A DNA stretch of 64,000 nucleotides, taken from positions 2,090,001 to 2,154,000 of the forward strand of contig NZ_CP106881.1 of assembly GCF_023634805.2 (NCBI RefSeq), given 5' to 3'. Origin of the DNA: Comamonas endophytica (GTDB taxonomy: Bacteria > Pseudomonadota > Gammaproteobacteria > Burkholderiales > Burkholderiaceae_C). Under the pieces are notes generated by a model that searched no databases, was not told the origin of the DNA, and worked only from the letters and a program-made list of their open reading frames with translations. Below are positions 49,570-58,934 of the stretch, piece by piece (position 1 is the first letter of the stretch; every line of letters begins with the position of its first letter). The translations under genes and the position numbers were made by a program.

Positions 49570-49636
49570 GGTGGAACCGTGGGCAGTCAGCTCGGCACAT
49601 GGCGGGCTGCTCACTTTATTGCATCGCTTCGCCAGA

Positions 49637-49689
49637 CTCCATGCGGAGCGAATGCTATCGGTTCGATAGCGTTCTTGCGCAGCCTGGAG
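49637..49689. repeat. Long hairpin downstream of glpD
   Basis: The inner stem GAATGCTATCG (49650-49660) with CGATAGCGTTC (49664-49674) is 11 bp with one G-T pair and a GTT loop. The outer stem pairs CTCCA (49637-49641) with TGGAG (49685-49689) and TGCG (49642-49645) with CGCA (49678-49681). There is no T tract, so it is not a standard terminator. Confidence 0.65.
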
Positions 49690-49771
49690 ATCGCCTGCAG
49701 CCGCTGTCCGGACACTGCGACACAGGCCTGTGCCGACCTGCAACGCAGCAGGGACAAAAGCCGCTAAGCGG

Positions 49772-49800
49772 TTGACGCGCAAAGGAAATTCTGCGAGAAT
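49772..49800 (+). promoter_or_regulatory. Promoter of the rplN (spc-alpha) operon
   Basis: TTGACG (49772-49777), 17-bp spacer, GAGAAT (49795-49800). The first hexamer is 5 of 6 to consensus, the second 4 of 6. Transcription would start near 49807, giving a leader of about 150 nt before rplN. Confidence 0.6.
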
Positions 49801-49959
49801 CGAATGCTTCACGTTTAATGCGTGAGGTTTCTGCCCAGCGGGAAGCGCAGCAAAATGGTTTGCGGCGTGGACGACGGGCCCAAGACTGACTGGCTGGTCG
49901 CAGCCCTTGAGAAGTACTCTGGGGCTGTTTCCGAGCTGGTGCAAGTTGGGAATATTGAA

Positions 49960-50328
49960 ATGATCCAAACAGAATCTCGGTTAGAGGTTGCCGACAACAC
50001 CGGCGCTAAGTCCGTCCTGTGCATCAAGGTGCTGGGTGGTTCGAAGCGTCGCTATGCAAGCGTTGGCGACATCATCAAGGTGAGCGTGAAAGAAGCTGCT
50101 CCACGCGGCCGCGTCAAGAAGGGCGAGGTCTACAGTGCAGTGGTCGTGCGCACGGCGAAGGGTATTCGCCGCGCTGACGGTTCGCTCGTGAAATTTGACG
50201 GCAATGCAGCAGTCCTGCTCAACGCCAAGCTTGAGCCCATCGGCACTCGCATCTTTGGACCCGTGACGCGTGAACTGCGTACCGAGAAGTTCATGAAGAT
50301 CGTGTCCCTGGCGCCTGAAGTTCTCTAA
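49960..50328 (+). CDS. rplN: 50S ribosomal protein L14 (uL14)
   Basis: 122 residues, the universal length, beginning [17 protein letters not shown] and containing the [16 protein letters not shown] and [13 protein letters not shown] blocks. It is a 50S interface protein contacting 16S rRNA. It is the first gene of this ribosomal cluster; in E. coli it opens the spc operon directly after the S10 operon, but here glpD precedes it. Confidence 0.98.
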   Translation: MIQTESRLEVADNTGAKSVLCIKVLGGSKRRYASVGDIIKVSVKEAAPRGRVKKGEVYSAVVVRTAKGIRRADGSLVKFDGNAAVLLNAKLEPIGTRIFGPVTRELRTEKFMKIVSLAPEVL

Positions 50329-50339
50329 AAGGAAGCGCA

Positions 50340-50657
50340 ATGAACAAGATTCGCAAGGGCGACCAAGTCATCGTGCTGACTGGCCGCGACAAGGGCAAGC
50401 AAGGCGTCGTGACGCTGCGCAAGGATGATTCCTACCTGGTGATCGATGGCATCAACCTGGTCAAGAAGCATGTCAAGCCGAACCCCATGAAGGGCACCAC
50501 CGGCGGCATCGTGGAAAAGGCCATGCCTATCCACCAATCCAACGTGGCTATCTTCAATGCTGCTACTGGCAAGGCCGACCGCGTGGGCATCAAGCTCGCC
50601 GACGGCAAGCGCGTTCGCGTGTTCAAGTCCAGCGGCGCTGAAATCAAGGCGGCCTAA
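50340..50657 (+). CDS. rplX: 50S ribosomal protein L24 (uL24)
   Basis: 105 residues with an N-terminal KOW motif ([19 protein letters not shown]). It is an assembly initiator of the 50S subunit near the exit tunnel. It lies 11 nt after rplN, with the SD-like AAAGGAAG before the ATG, in the normal spc order. Confidence 0.98.
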   Translation: MNKIRKGDQVIVLTGRDKGKQGVVTLRKDDSYLVIDGINLVKKHVKPNPMKGTTGGIVEKAMPIHQSNVAIFNAATGKADRVGIKLADGKRVRVFKSSGAEIKAA

Positions 50658-50667
50658 GGGGTAAAAC

Positions 50668-51207
50668 ATGGCACGACTGCAAAAACTGTATCGCGAAAAG
50701 ATCGCGGCTGAACTCAAGGAAAAGTTCGGCTACACCTCCGACATGGAAGTGCCCCGTCTGACCAAGATCACCCTGAACATGGGTGTGAGCGAAGCCGTGG
50801 CCGACAAGAAGGTGATGGACAACGCCGTGGCTGACCTGACCAAGATTGCTGGTCAAAAGCCCGTCGTGACCAAGGCCAAGAAGGCTATCGCCGGCTTCAA
50901 GATCCGTGAAGGCCAAGCCATTGGCTGCATGGTGACCCTGCGTGGCGTTCAGATGTACGAATTCCTGGACCGTTTCGTCACCGTGGCTCTGCCCCGCGTG
51001 CGTGACTTCCGTGGTATTTCGGGCCGCTCGTTCGACGGCCGCGGCAACTACAACGTTGGCGTCAAAGAACAGATCATCTTCCCTGAAATTGAGTACGACA
51101 AGGTCGACGCACTGCGCGGTCTCAATATCAGCATCACCACTACTGCGAAGAACGACGAAGAGTGCAAGGCACTGCTCGCCGCTTTCCGCTTCCCCTTCAA
51201 GAACTGA
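50668..51207 (+). CDS. rplE: 50S ribosomal protein L5 (uL5)
   Basis: 179 residues, the E. coli length. Blocks are [11 protein letters not shown] near residue 30, [21 protein letters not shown] near 70, and a C-terminal [19 protein letters not shown] segment. It binds 5S rRNA. In E. coli the rplE start region is the S8 repressor target of the spc operon; I did not resolve such a structure here. Confidence 0.98.
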   Translation: MARLQKLYREKIAAELKEKFGYTSDMEVPRLTKITLNMGVSEAVADKKVMDNAVADLTKIAGQKPVVTKAKKAIAGFKIREGQAIGCMVTLRGVQMYEFLDRFVTVALPRVRDFRGISGRSFDGRGNYNVGVKEQIIFPEIEYDKVDALRGLNISITTTAKNDEECKALLAAFRFPFKN

Positions 51208-51215
51208 GGTAGCGC

Positions 51216-51521
51216 ATGGCAAAAGTAGCATTGATCCAGCGCGAACTGAAGCGCGAAAAGCTGGCAGCCAAGTACGCTGCCAAGTACGCCGAACTGAAGG
51301 CCATCGCCGGCGACGCAAAGCGTAGCGACGAAGAGCGCGACGCAGCCCGCCTGGGCCTGCAGAAGCTCCCGCGCAACGCCAACCCCACGCGTCAGCGCAA
51401 CCGTTGCGAAATCACCGGTCGCCCCCGTGGCACGTTCCGTCAATTCGGTCTGGCACGCGCAAAGATCCGTGAACTGGCTTTCGCAGGCGACATCCCCGGT
51501 GTCACCAAGGCCAGCTGGTAA
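51216..51521 (+). CDS. rpsN: 30S ribosomal protein S14 (uS14), zinc-independent long form
   Basis: 101 residues, the long form typical of proteobacteria. Only one cysteine is present (NRCEITGRP), so this is the C-minus, zinc-independent paralogue. C-terminal [16 protein letters not shown] is conserved. It starts 8 nt after rplE. Confidence 0.98.
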   Translation: MAKVALIQRELKREKLAAKYAAKYAELKAIAGDAKRSDEERDAARLGLQKLPRNANPTRQRNRCEITGRPRGTFRQFGLARAKIRELAFAGDIPGVTKASW

Positions 51522-51541
51522 GCAAGCAGGAGAGATTAAAC

Positions 51542-51937
51542 ATGAGCATGAGTGATCCCATCGCTGACTTGCTGACCCGCATCCGCAATGCACAAATGGT
51601 CGCCAAGACCACCGTGACGGCTCCTTCTTCCAAGGTGAAGGTTGCCATCGCCCAGGTGCTGAAGGACGAAGGCTATATCGACGGCTTCCAAGTGAAGACC
51701 GAAGACGGCAAGGCTGAACTCGAAATCACCCTGAAGTACTACGCGGGTCGTCCCGTGATCGAGCGCATCGAGCGTGTGAGCCGCCCCGGCCTGCGCGTGT
51801 ACAAGGGCCGTGATGCAATTCCACAAGTCATGAATGGCTTGGGCGTGGCCATCGTGACCACCCCCCGCGGCGTGATGACCGATCGTAAAGCACGTGCCAC
51901 CGGTGTCGGCGGCGAAGTGCTTTGCTATGTGGCCTAA
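51542..51937 (+). CDS. rpsH: 30S ribosomal protein S8 (uS8)
   Basis: 131 residues, beginning [18 protein letters not shown], with the C-terminal signature [16 protein letters not shown]. It binds helix 21 of 16S rRNA and in E. coli represses the spc operon. An AGGAGAG word precedes the ATG. Confidence 0.98.
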   Translation: MSMSDPIADLLTRIRNAQMVAKTTVTAPSSKVKVAIAQVLKDEGYIDGFQVKTEDGKAELEITLKYYAGRPVIERIERVSRPGLRVYKGRDAIPQVMNGLGVAIVTTPRGVMTDRKARATGVGGEVLCYVA

Positions 51938-51963
51938 CGTGACATTGAAGGAGAAATACTGAA

Positions 51964-52497
51964 ATGTCTCGCGTAGCAAAAACACCCGTGACCATTCCCG
52001 CTGGCGTGGATGTGTCCATCAATGACGCACAGATCAGTGTCAAGGGCACCGGCGGCACGCTGTCGCTGGCCCAGAACGCACTGGTCACTGTGACCAATGC
52101 CGACGGCAAGCTCTCTTTCGAGCCCGCCAACGACTCCCGCGAAGCCAACGCCATGAGCGGTACCCAGCGTCAGCTGGTGAACAACATGGTGACTGGCGTG
52201 ACCAAGGGTTTCGAGAAGAAGCTGACGCTGATCGGCGTGGGCTTCAAGGCCGCTGCTTCGGGTTCCAAGCTGAACCTGGCCATCGGTTTCTCGCACCCCG
52301 TGAACTTCGAGATGCCCGCCGGCATCACCGTGGCCACCCCGACCCCGACGGAAATCGTCATCAAGGGTTCGGACCGCCAGGTGGTGGGCCAGCTGGCCGC
52401 TGAGATCCGTGCCGTTCGTCCTCCCGAGCCCTACAAGGGCAAGGGCATCCGCTATGCGGACGAAAAAGTCACGATCAAAGAGACCAAGAAGAAATAA
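51964..52497 (+). CDS. rplF: 50S ribosomal protein L6 (uL6)
   Basis: 177 residues, two L6 repeats, ending with [28 protein letters not shown], the family signature. It lies near the L7/L12 stalk base. GGAGAAA precedes the ATG at 51964. Confidence 0.98.
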   Translation: MSRVAKTPVTIPAGVDVSINDAQISVKGTGGTLSLAQNALVTVTNADGKLSFEPANDSREANAMSGTQRQLVNNMVTGVTKGFEKKLTLIGVGFKAAASGSKLNLAIGFSHPVNFEMPAGITVATPTPTEIVIKGSDRQVVGQLAAEIRAVRPPEPYKGKGIRYADEKVTIKETKKK

Positions 52498-52508
52498 GGA
52501 GCTGCAAC

Positions 52509-52874
52509 ATGTTGACCAAGAAAGAGCAGCGTCTCCGTCGTGCCCGTCAGACCCGTATCCGCATTGCACAGCAAGGCGTGGCGCGTCTGAGCGTGAACCG
52601 CACGAACCTCCACATCTACGCCAGCGTGATCTCTGGCGACGGCACCACGGTGCTGGCCACTGCCTCCACCGCGGAAGCCGAAGTGCGCACGTCGCTCGGC
52701 GGCTCCGGCAAGGGTGGCAACGCCGCCGCTGCATCCCTGATCGGCAAGCGCATTGCTGAGAAGGCCAAGGCTGCCGGTGTCGAGAAGGTTGCATTCGATC
52801 GCGCAGGTTTCGCCTACCACGGCCGCGTCAAGGCCCTGGCCGACGCAGCCCGTGAAGCTGGCCTGCAGTTCTAA
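52509..52874 (+). CDS. rplR: 50S ribosomal protein L18 (uL18)
   Basis: 121 residues. Arg-rich N-terminus ([18 protein letters not shown]), then [15 protein letters not shown] and a C-terminal [23 protein letters not shown]. It binds 5S rRNA with L5. It lies 11 nt after rplF with AAGGAGC before it. Confidence 0.98.
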   Translation: MLTKKEQRLRRARQTRIRIAQQGVARLSVNRTNLHIYASVISGDGTTVLATASTAEAEVRTSLGGSGKGGNAAAASLIGKRIAEKAKAAGVEKVAFDRAGFAYHGRVKALADAAREAGLQF

Positions 52875-52889
52875 GCGGAGCGGATAAAA

Positions 52890-53408
52890 ATGGCTAAATT
52901 TACCCCCAAAGTGCAAGACGAAGGTCGTGACGACGGTCTGCGCGAAAAAATGATCGCGGTGAACCGCGTCACCAAGGTTGTGAAGGGTGGTCGTATTCTC
53001 GGCTTCGCTGCACTGACCGTGGTTGGCGACGGTGACGGCCGCGTTGGCATGGGCAAGGGCAAGTCCAAGGAAGTGCCCGCCTCCGTGCAGAAGGCGATGG
53101 AAGAAGCGCGCCGCAACATGATCAAGGTGTCCCTGAAGAACGGCACGATCCATCACATGGTCAACGGTCACCACGGTGCCGCCTCGGTCATGATGGCTCC
53201 CGCTCCCAAGGGTACCGGCATCATCGCCGGCGGCCCGATGCGCGCCGTGTTCGAAGTGTTGGGCATCACGGACATCGTGGCCAAGAGCCATGGTTCCTCC
53301 AACCCTTACAACATGGTCCGCGCCACGTTAGACGCCCTGACTCGTTCCACGACCCCTGCGGAAGTGGCATCGAAGCGCGGCAAGTCGGTCGAAGACATCT
53401 TCGCCTGA
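52890..53408 (+). CDS. rpsE: 30S ribosomal protein S5 (uS5)
   Basis: 172 residues. Double-stranded-RNA-binding-like N-terminal domain ([19 protein letters not shown]) and the C-terminal domain containing [16 protein letters not shown] and [18 protein letters not shown]. It shapes decoding accuracy near the mRNA entrance. It lies 15 nt after rplR. Confidence 0.98.
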   Translation: MAKFTPKVQDEGRDDGLREKMIAVNRVTKVVKGGRILGFAALTVVGDGDGRVGMGKGKSKEVPASVQKAMEEARRNMIKVSLKNGTIHHMVNGHHGAASVMMAPAPKGTGIIAGGPMRAVFEVLGITDIVAKSHGSSNPYNMVRATLDALTRSTTPAEVASKRGKSVEDIFA

Positions 53409-53419
53409 TTGGAGTCCAC

Positions 53420-53602
53420 ATGACGACGCAACAAACTGTCAAGATTCAACTGGTGCGCAGCCCTATCGGCACCAAGGAATCGCATCGCGCCACCGTTCGC
53501 GGCCTGGGTCTGCGCAAGCTCAACAGCATCAGCGAGCTGCAAGACACGCCCGAAGTCCGTGGCATGATCAACAAGATCAGCTATCTGGTCAAGGTCCTCT
53601 GA
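53420..53602 (+). CDS. rpmD: 50S ribosomal protein L30 (uL30)
   Basis: 60 residues, typical for the small bacterial L30: [20 protein letters not shown] and GLGLRKLNS signature. It lies 11 nt after rpsE and 11 nt before rplO. Confidence 0.97.
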   Translation: MTTQQTVKIQLVRSPIGTKESHRATVRGLGLRKLNSISELQDTPEVRGMINKISYLVKVL

Positions 53603-53613
53603 AAGGATTGATG

Positions 53614-54045
53614 ATGGAACTCAATAGCATCAAGCCTGCAGACGGCGCGAAGCACGCCAAGCGCCGCGTTGGCCGCGGCATCGGCTCCGGCCTGGGCAAG
53701 ACTGCCGGCCGTGGTCACAAGGGTCAGAAATCGCGTTCGGGCGGCTACCACAAGGTCGGCTTCGAAGGCGGTCAAATGCCTCTGCAACGCCGTCTGCCCA
53801 AGCGCGGTTTCAAGTCGCATCTGCTGAAGTTCAATGCAGAAGTGACCCTGACTGCCCTCGAGCAACTCGGTCTGGCCGAAGTCGATCTGGCTGCCCTCAA
53901 GCAGGCTGGCCTGGTCGGTGAAATCGCCAAAGTCGTGAAGGTCATCAAGAGCGGCGCAATCACCAAGGCTGTCAAGCTGAACGGTATTGCTGCTACAGCG
54001 GGTGCCAAGGCAGCTATCGAAGCTGCCGGTGGCAACGTGGCCTGA
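53614..54045 (+). CDS. rplO: 50S ribosomal protein L15 (uL15)
   Basis: 143 residues from the second of two tandem ATG codons (53611 and 53614). The second is preferred because the GAAAGG word then sits about 7 nt upstream and the protein begins [18 protein letters not shown]. The Gly-rich N-terminal region [19 protein letters not shown] is typical. It is an assembly protein of the 50S subunit and is followed by secY. Confidence 0.97.
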   Translation: MELNSIKPADGAKHAKRRVGRGIGSGLGKTAGRGHKGQKSRSGGYHKVGFEGGQMPLQRRLPKRGFKSHLLKFNAEVTLTALEQLGLAEVDLAALKQAGLVGEIAKVVKVIKSGAITKAVKLNGIAATAGAKAAIEAAGGNVA

Positions 54046-54068
54046 TCAAGTTCTGAAAGAAGACATCC

Positions 54069-55388
54069 GTGGCTACTAGCGCAGCTCAAATTGCAAAAAC
54101 CGGAAAATTCGGCGATTTGCGTCGCCGGCTGGTTTTTCTGTTGCTGGCGCTGGTCGTATACCGCATCGGGGCGCATATCCCCGTGCCGGGCATCGATCCA
54201 GCGCAGCTGCAGCAGCTGTTCAATGGCCAGCAGGGCGGCATTCTCAACCTGTTCAACATGTTCTCGGGTGGAGCGCTGTCGCGCTTCACGGTGTTTGCTC
54301 TGGGGATCATGCCGTACATCTCGGCATCGATCATCATGCAGCTGATGACCTATGTCGTCCCGACGTTCGAACAGCTGAAAAAGGAAGGTGAAGCGGGTCG
54401 TCGCAAGATTACCCAGTACACCCGCTACGGCACGCTGGCCCTGGCAATTTTTCAGTCCCTTGGGATTGCAGTGGCTCTGGAAAGCTCGGCAGGGCTGGTG
54501 CTCAGCCCAGGCTTCGGCTTCCGCCTCACGGCGGTGGTGAGCCTGACCGCAGGCACCATGTTCCTGATGTGGCTCGGTGAACAGATCACGGAACGTGGTC
54601 TGGGCAACGGTATCTCGATCCTGATCTTCGCTGGTATTGCCGCAGGCCTGCCCAGCTCGATCGGTGGATTGCTGGAACTGGTGCGCACCGGCGCGATGAG
54701 CATTCTGGCTGCGATCTTCATTGTTCTCGTGGTGGCGGGCGTGACGTATTTCGTCGTGTTCGTCGAGCGGGGGCAGCGCAAGATCCTGGTGAATTACGCA
54801 CGCCGTCAAGTCGGCAACAAGGTTTATGGCGGCCAGTCCTCGCACCTGCCGCTGAAGCTGAACATGGCCGGGGTCATTCCTCCCATCTTCGCTTCCTCGA
54901 TCATCTTGTTGCCCGCCACGGTGGTGAACTGGTTCAGCGCTGGAGAATCGATGCGTTGGCTGCGTGACATCGCAGGCGCCCTGACCCCTGGTCAGCCGGT
55001 GTACGTGATGTTCTATGCGGCGGCCATCATCTTCTTCTGCTTCTTCTATACGGCCCTGGTCTTCAACAGCCGGGAAACCGCCGACAATCTGAAGAAGAGC
55101 GGTGCGTTCATTCCGGGTATTCGCCCAGGTGAGCACACGGCGCGCTACATCGATAAGATCCTGGTTCGCCTGACCCTGGCTGGCGCGGTTTACATCACCT
55201 TCGTGTGTCTGCTGCCCGAGTTCATGATCCTGAAGTACAACGTTCCGTTCTACTTCGGTGGCACATCACTGCTGATCATCGTGGTGGTGACCATGGACTT
55301 CATGGCACAGGTGCAGAACTACATGATGTCGCAGCAGTACGAGTCGCTCCTCAAGAAAGCGAACTTCAAGGGTACGCCGGGCACTTGA
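54069..55388 (+). CDS. secY: Protein translocase subunit SecY
   Basis: 439 residues with ten transmembrane helices. Landmarks are [14 protein letters not shown] near residue 36, [29 protein letters not shown] (plug/TM2 region), [12 protein letters not shown] and the [11 protein letters not shown] loop. It forms the membrane channel of the Sec translocon. The start is GTG at 54069. It follows rplO with a 23-nt gap. Downstream, the usual infA is missing and a structured 131-nt gap leads to rpmJ. Confidence 0.97.
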   Translation: MATSAAQIAKTGKFGDLRRRLVFLLLALVVYRIGAHIPVPGIDPAQLQQLFNGQQGGILNLFNMFSGGALSRFTVFALGIMPYISASIIMQLMTYVVPTFEQLKKEGEAGRRKITQYTRYGTLALAIFQSLGIAVALESSAGLVLSPGFGFRLTAVVSLTAGTMFLMWLGEQITERGLGNGISILIFAGIAAGLPSSIGGLLELVRTGAMSILAAIFIVLVVAGVTYFVVFVERGQRKILVNYARRQVGNKVYGGQSSHLPLKLNMAGVIPPIFASSIILLPATVVNWFSAGESMRWLRDIAGALTPGQPVYVMFYAAAIIFFCFFYTALVFNSRETADNLKKSGAFIPGIRPGEHTARYIDKILVRLTLAGAVYITFVCLLPEFMILKYNVPFYFGGTSLLIIVVVTMDFMAQVQNYMMSQQYESLLKKANFKGTPGT

Positions 55389-55399
55389 GAAAAAGTCAT

Positions 55400-55428
55400 G
55401 GAGGCTTCGGGCGGTGCCCGCAGCCTCC
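55400..55428 (+). repeat. Hairpin in the secY-rpmJ gap (position usually held by infA)
   Basis: GGAGGCT (55400-55406) pairs with AGCCTCC (55422-55428), and inside CGGGC pairs with GCCCG around GGT. It lies 12 nt after the secY stop. No T tract, so it is more likely a regulatory or mRNA-stability structure than a terminator. The rest of the gap holds no gene. Confidence 0.6.
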
Positions 55429-55519
55429 AGCCCAAAGTTAGTAGATTGTCCCGAATGGGGACGCCACAAGGTTCCGTGCAGATTGGCCGGAACGGATGCA
55501 AAGTTTTAGGAGAATTGGA

Positions 55520-55633
55520 ATGAGAGTTTCGGCTTCGGTCAAGAAAATCTGCCGCAACTGCAAGATCATCCGCCGCAAGGGTGTGGTGCGTGTGATCTGC
55601 ACAGACCAGCGCCATAAGCAGCGCCAGGGTTGA
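55520..55633 (+). CDS. rpmJ: 50S ribosomal protein L36 (bL36), zinc-binding form
   Basis: 37 residues, beginning [15 protein letters not shown]. The Cys11, Cys14, Cys27, His32 set forms the zinc ribbon, so this is the C-plus form. A TTAGGAGAATTGGA ribosome-binding region precedes the ATG. It is short and easily missed; it lies between secY and rpsM in the expected place. The stop is TGA at 55631-55633, and rpsM follows after 21 nt. Confidence 0.97.
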   Translation: MRVSASVKKICRNCKIIRRKGVVRVICTDQRHKQRQG

Positions 55634-55654
55634 TTGAAAGTATAGAGGACGCAT

Positions 55655-56020
55655 ATGGCACGTATCGCTGGCATCAATATCCCGCCGCATCAGCATGCTG
55701 AAATCGGCCTGACCGCTATTTATGGTATCGGTCGTACCCGTGCTCGCAAGATTTGCGAAGCATGCGACATCGCATATTCCAAGAAGATCAAGGATCTGAC
55801 GGATAGCGATCTCGAGAAAATCCGTGACGCGATTGCCCAGTTCACCATCGAAGGTGACCTGCGCCGTGAAACGACGATGAACATCAAGCGCTTGATGGAC
55901 ATCGGCTGCTATCGCGGTTTCCGTCATCGCCGTGGCCTGCCCATGCGCGGCCAGCGCACGCGCACGAATGCCCGTACCCGCAAGGGTCCGCGCAAGGGTG
56001 CAGCGGCTTTGAAGAAATAA
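55655..56020 (+). CDS. rpsM: 30S ribosomal protein S13 (uS13)
   Basis: 121 residues, beginning [26 protein letters not shown], with the C-terminal [22 protein letters not shown] tail. It is a head protein that contacts the P-site tRNA and opens the alpha part of the cluster. In E. coli S4 represses translation here. Confidence 0.98.
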   Translation: MARIAGINIPPHQHAEIGLTAIYGIGRTRARKICEACDIAYSKKIKDLTDSDLEKIRDAIAQFTIEGDLRRETTMNIKRLMDIGCYRGFRHRRGLPMRGQRTRTNARTRKGPRKGAAALKK

Positions 56021-56038
56021 AGAGATTGAAAGATCACC

Positions 56039-56443
56039 ATGGCTAAATCTCCCGCCAACAACGCAGCGCAACGCGTGCGCAAGAAGGTTCGCAAGAACAT
56101 TTCTGACGGCATCGCCCACGTGCACGCATCGTTCAACAACACGATCATCACCATCACCGACCGCCAGGGCAACGCCCTGTCGTGGGCTTCGTCGGGTGGC
56201 CAAGGCTTCAAGGGCTCGCGCAAGTCGACGCCTTTCGCAGCCCAGGTCGCTTCCGAAGTGGCTGGCCGTGCCGCGATCGAACAAGGCATCAAGAACGTCG
56301 ACGTCGAGATCAAGGGCCCCGGTCCAGGTCGCGAATCGTCGGTGCGCGCTCTGGGTGCCCTGGGCATCCGCATCACTTCCATCTCGGACGTGACGCCCGT
56401 GCCGCACAACGGCTGCCGCCCGCAAAAGCGTCGTCGCATCTAA
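56039..56443 (+). CDS. rpsK: 30S ribosomal protein S11 (uS11)
   Basis: 134 residues. [21 protein letters not shown] and [18 protein letters not shown] are the family signatures, with the basic [11 protein letters not shown] tail. It is a platform protein near the E site, lying 18 nt after rpsM. A gap of 89 nt with two hairpins follows before rpsD. Confidence 0.98.
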   Translation: MAKSPANNAAQRVRKKVRKNISDGIAHVHASFNNTIITITDRQGNALSWASSGGQGFKGSRKSTPFAAQVASEVAGRAAIEQGIKNVDVEIKGPGPGRESSVRALGALGIRITSISDVTPVPHNGCRPQKRRRI

Positions 56444-56461
56444 TTTTTTATAAGCCCACCG

Positions 56462-56510
56462 CCACCTGCATGGTTCTGCCAGGCAGGTGGCTCCCGCAAT
56501 GCACTTGCGG
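56462..56510 (+). promoter_or_regulatory. Two hairpins in the rpsK-rpsD spacer
   Basis: CCACCTGC (56462-56469) pairs with GCAGGTGG (56483-56490), and CCGCAA (56494-56499) with TTGCGG (56505-56510). They lie just upstream of the GTG start of rpsD and could form an S4-responsive or processing element. Confidence 0.5.
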
Positions 56511-56532
56511 AAGATGACACAAGGAAGATCAA

Positions 56533-57156
56533 GTGGCACGTTATATCGGCCCCAAGGCCAAACTTTCCCGCCGTGAAGGCACCGACCTGTTCCTGAAGAG
56601 CGCCCGCCGCTCGATCGCGGACAAGTCGAAGTTCGACACCAAGCCCGGTCAGCACGGCCGCACCTCCGGCCAGCGCACTTCGGACTACGGTCTGCAACTG
56701 CGTGAGAAGCAGAAGGTCAAGCGCATGTACGGCGTGCTGGAAAAGCAATTCCGCCGCTACTTCGAAGCTGCCGACAGCAAGAAGGGTAACACCGGTGCCA
56801 ACCTGCTGTCGCTGCTGGAAAGCCGCCTGGACAACGTCGTGTACCGCATGGGCTTCGGCTCCACGCGTGCAGAAGCCCGCCAACTGGTGTCGCACAAGGC
56901 GATCACCGTGAACGGTCAATCGGTGAACATCGCCTCCTACCTGGTCAAGGTCGGCGACGTGGTTGCCGTGCGCGAAAAGTCCAAGAAGCAGGCCCGCATC
57001 GTCGAAGCCCTGCAACTGGCACAGCAAGTGGGCTTCCCCGCTTGGGTCGAAGTCAGCCTGGACAAGGCTGAAGGCACCTTCAAGAAGGCTCCTGACCGTG
57101 ACGAATTCGGCGCAGACATCAACGAATCCCTGATCGTTGAATTGTATTCGCGTTGA
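56533..57156 (+). CDS. rpsD: 30S ribosomal protein S4 (uS4)
   Basis: 207 residues from a GTG start at 56533 with an AAGGAAG word upstream. The N-terminal [21 protein letters not shown] and the S4 RNA-binding domain ([34 protein letters not shown]) are complete. The N-terminus lacks the zinc cysteines of some S4 forms. It is a primary 16S binder and, in enterics, the repressor of the alpha operon. Confidence 0.98.
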   Translation: MARYIGPKAKLSRREGTDLFLKSARRSIADKSKFDTKPGQHGRTSGQRTSDYGLQLREKQKVKRMYGVLEKQFRRYFEAADSKKGNTGANLLSLLESRLDNVVYRMGFGSTRAEARQLVSHKAITVNGQSVNIASYLVKVGDVVAVREKSKKQARIVEALQLAQQVGFPAWVEVSLDKAEGTFKKAPDRDEFGADINESLIVELYSR

Positions 57157-57186
57157 TTTTTTCGGCTCATTTTCGCTAAACCGTCC

Positions 57187-57212
57187 CTGAACCGCGAGGC
57201 ATCGCGGTTTAG
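57187..57212 (+). promoter_or_regulatory. Hairpin in the rpsD-rpoA spacer
   Basis: AACCGCGA (57190-57197) and TCGCGGTT (57202-57209) form a perfect stem with a GGCA loop, extended by CTG/TAG to 57187-57212 with one G-T pair. There is no T tract directly after. It lies in the 111-nt gap before rpoA, perhaps setting the ratio of ribosomal proteins to RNA polymerase alpha. Confidence 0.55.
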
Positions 57213-57267
57213 GCGCTTCACCAGCCTTACCGGTGTAACGAGCCGGGGGTATTGAGAGGAAGTCTGC

Positions 57268-58260
57268 ATGCAAACCAATTTGCTGAAACCCAAGGCAATC
57301 AATGTCGAACAACTTGGCCACAACCGTGCCAAGGTTGCACTTGAGCCGTTCGAGCGTGGTTACGGCCACACGCTGGGCAACGCCCTGCGCCGTGTGCTGC
57401 TCTCGTCCATGGTGGGTTACGCAGCGACGGAAGTCACGATTGCGGGTGTGCTCCACGAGTACTCTTCGATCGACGGCGTTCAGGAAGATGTGGTCAACAT
57501 CCTGCTGAACCTCAAGGGCGTGGTGTTCAAGCTGCACAACCGCGACGAAGTGACCCTGAGCCTGCGCAAGGATGGCGAAGGCGTCGTCACGGCGCGCGAC
57601 ATCCAGACCCCGCACGATGTCGAGATCGTCAACCCTGATCATGTCATTGCCAACCTGTCGCAAGGCGGCAAGCTGGACATGCAGATCAAGGTCGAAAAGG
57701 GCCGTGGCTACGTGCCGGGCAACGTGCGTCGCTATGGCGATGAATCCACCAAGTCGATCGGCCGCATCGTGCTGGACGCCTCGTTCTCCCCCGTGAAGCG
57801 CGTGAGCTACACGGTGGAAAGCGCACGTGTCGAGCAGCGTACCGACCTCGACAAGCTGGTGGTGGAAATCGAAACCAACGGTGCCATCACGGCGGAAGAC
57901 GCAGTGCGCGCTTCGGCCAAGATCCTGGTCGAGCAGCTGGCTGTGTTCGCGCAGCTCGAAGGCGGCGATCTGGAAGGCATCACGGGCAGCGCTGCTCCGC
58001 GCAACAACGCGAGCTTCGACCCGATCCTGCTGCGTCCTGTGGACGAACTGGAACTGACGGTGCGTTCGGCCAACTGCCTGAAGGCCGAAAACATCTACTA
58101 CATCGGCGACCTGATCCAGCGTACCGAAAACGAGCTGCTCAAGACCCCCAACCTGGGTCGCAAGTCGCTCAACGAGATCAAGGAAGTCCTGGCTTCCCGC
58201 GGTCTGACGCTGGGCATGAAGCTGGAAAACTGGCCCCCGGCTGGTTTGGACAAGCGTTAA
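57268..58260 (+). CDS. rpoA: DNA-directed RNA polymerase alpha subunit
   Basis: 330 residues. The N-terminal assembly domain (about 1-230) contains [21 protein letters not shown]. The C-terminal domain (about 250-325) has the [18 protein letters not shown] and [14 protein letters not shown] helices that bind UP elements and activators. It is in the expected place between rpsD and rplQ. Confidence 0.98.
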   Translation: MQTNLLKPKAINVEQLGHNRAKVALEPFERGYGHTLGNALRRVLLSSMVGYAATEVTIAGVLHEYSSIDGVQEDVVNILLNLKGVVFKLHNRDEVTLSLRKDGEGVVTARDIQTPHDVEIVNPDHVIANLSQGGKLDMQIKVEKGRGYVPGNVRRYGDESTKSIGRIVLDASFSPVKRVSYTVESARVEQRTDLDKLVVEIETNGAITAEDAVRASAKILVEQLAVFAQLEGGDLEGITGSAAPRNNASFDPILLRPVDELELTVRSANCLKAENIYYIGDLIQRTENELLKTPNLGRKSLNEIKEVLASRGLTLGMKLENWPPAGLDKR

Positions 58261-58262
58261 GC

Positions 58263-58289
58263 TATAATTCGCGGCCCGCTTCGGTGGGC
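58263..58289 (+). promoter_or_regulatory. Perfect -10 (TATAAT) and TTCG hairpin before rplQ
   Basis: TATAAT at 58263-58268 directly follows the rpoA stop; no good -35 is seen at 16-18 bp. Next comes the hairpin GCCCGC-TTCG-GTGGGC (58274-58289) with a stable tetraloop. An internal promoter or processing site for rplQ and tRNA-fMet is possible. Confidence 0.4.
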
Positions 58290-58351
58290 AGTGCCTCGGG
58301 CAGTACCTGATACGGCTGCCTGATTTAATTACATATCAAGGAAAAAGCACC

Positions 58352-58741
58352 ATGCGTCACGGTCACGGCCTCCGCAAACTCAACCGCACTTCTTCGCACC
58401 GCCTGGCGATGCTGCAGAACATGATGAATTCGCTCATCGAGCACGAAGCCATCAAGACCACCGTCCCCAAGGCCAAGGAACTGCGCCGCGTGATCGAGCC
58501 CATGATCACCCTGGCCAAGGTCGACACCGTCGCCAACCGCCGCCTGGCTTTCGACCGCCTGCGCGACCGCGACAGCGTGACCAAGCTGTTCAACGTGCTG
58601 GGTCCCCGTTTCAACGCCCGTCCTGGCGGCTACACGCGTATCCTGAAGATGGGCTTCCGCGTGGGCGACAACGCTCCCATGGCCTACGTCGAACTGGTGG
58701 AACGCACCGAAGAAGTGCAAACTTCCGACGCAGCAGCCTAA
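58352..58741 (+). CDS. rplQ: 50S ribosomal protein L17 (bL17)
   Basis: 129 residues, beginning [24 protein letters not shown] and containing [21 protein letters not shown]. It is the last protein gene of the alpha operon. Its stop is 24 nt before tRNA-fMet. An AAGGAAAAAGC region precedes the ATG. Confidence 0.98.
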   Translation: MRHGHGLRKLNRTSSHRLAMLQNMMNSLIEHEAIKTTVPKAKELRRVIEPMITLAKVDTVANRRLAFDRLRDRDSVTKLFNVLGPRFNARPGGYTRILKMGFRVGDNAPMAYVELVERTEEVQTSDAAA

Positions 58742-58749
58742 ATCTGCTG

Positions 58750-58755
58750 TACAAT
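58750..58755 (+). promoter_or_regulatory. -10 box (TACAAT) for tRNA-fMet
   Basis: TACAAT lies 10 nt before the 5' end of the mature tRNA, suggesting that it has its own promoter besides read-through from rplQ. The -35 would lie inside the rplQ end. Confidence 0.45.
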
Positions 58756-58765
58756 AACTACATAC

Positions 58766-58842
<77 letters not shown>

Positions 58843-58849
58843 AACATTC

Positions 58850-58882
58850 AACGCCCACTTTTCAGTGGGCGTTTTTGTTTTT
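58850..58882 (+). terminator. Rho-independent terminator after tRNA-fMet
   Basis: ACGCCCACT (58851-58859) pairs with AGTGGGCGT (58864-58872) around TTTC, followed by TTTTGTTTTT. It ends the whole ribosomal transcript and the tRNA. Confidence 0.92.
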
Positions 58883-58934
58883 GCGCCGCGCTTGCGGCGC
58901 TTGCGTTTTCCTTGCCTTTGCGGCCCTCCGATCG

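Larger units (their letters stand above)
49570..49959 (+). promoter_or_regulatory. 390-nt gene-free leader between glpD and rplN
   Basis: Contains no convincing gene. From 5' to 3' it holds a long hairpin (49637-49689), a sigma-70-type promoter (49772-49800), a second hairpin (49807-49830: CTTCACG with CGTGAGG), and about 130 nt of GC-rich leader up to the rplN ATG. The leader may host translational control of the ribosomal operon; a short in-frame extension of rplN upstream to 49822 is not homologous to uL14. Confidence 0.6.

Noticed and set aside
55389..55519. A degenerate or frameshifted infA after secY
   Set aside because: No IF-1-like residue pattern is visible in any frame; the gap is only 131 nt and dominated by a hairpin.
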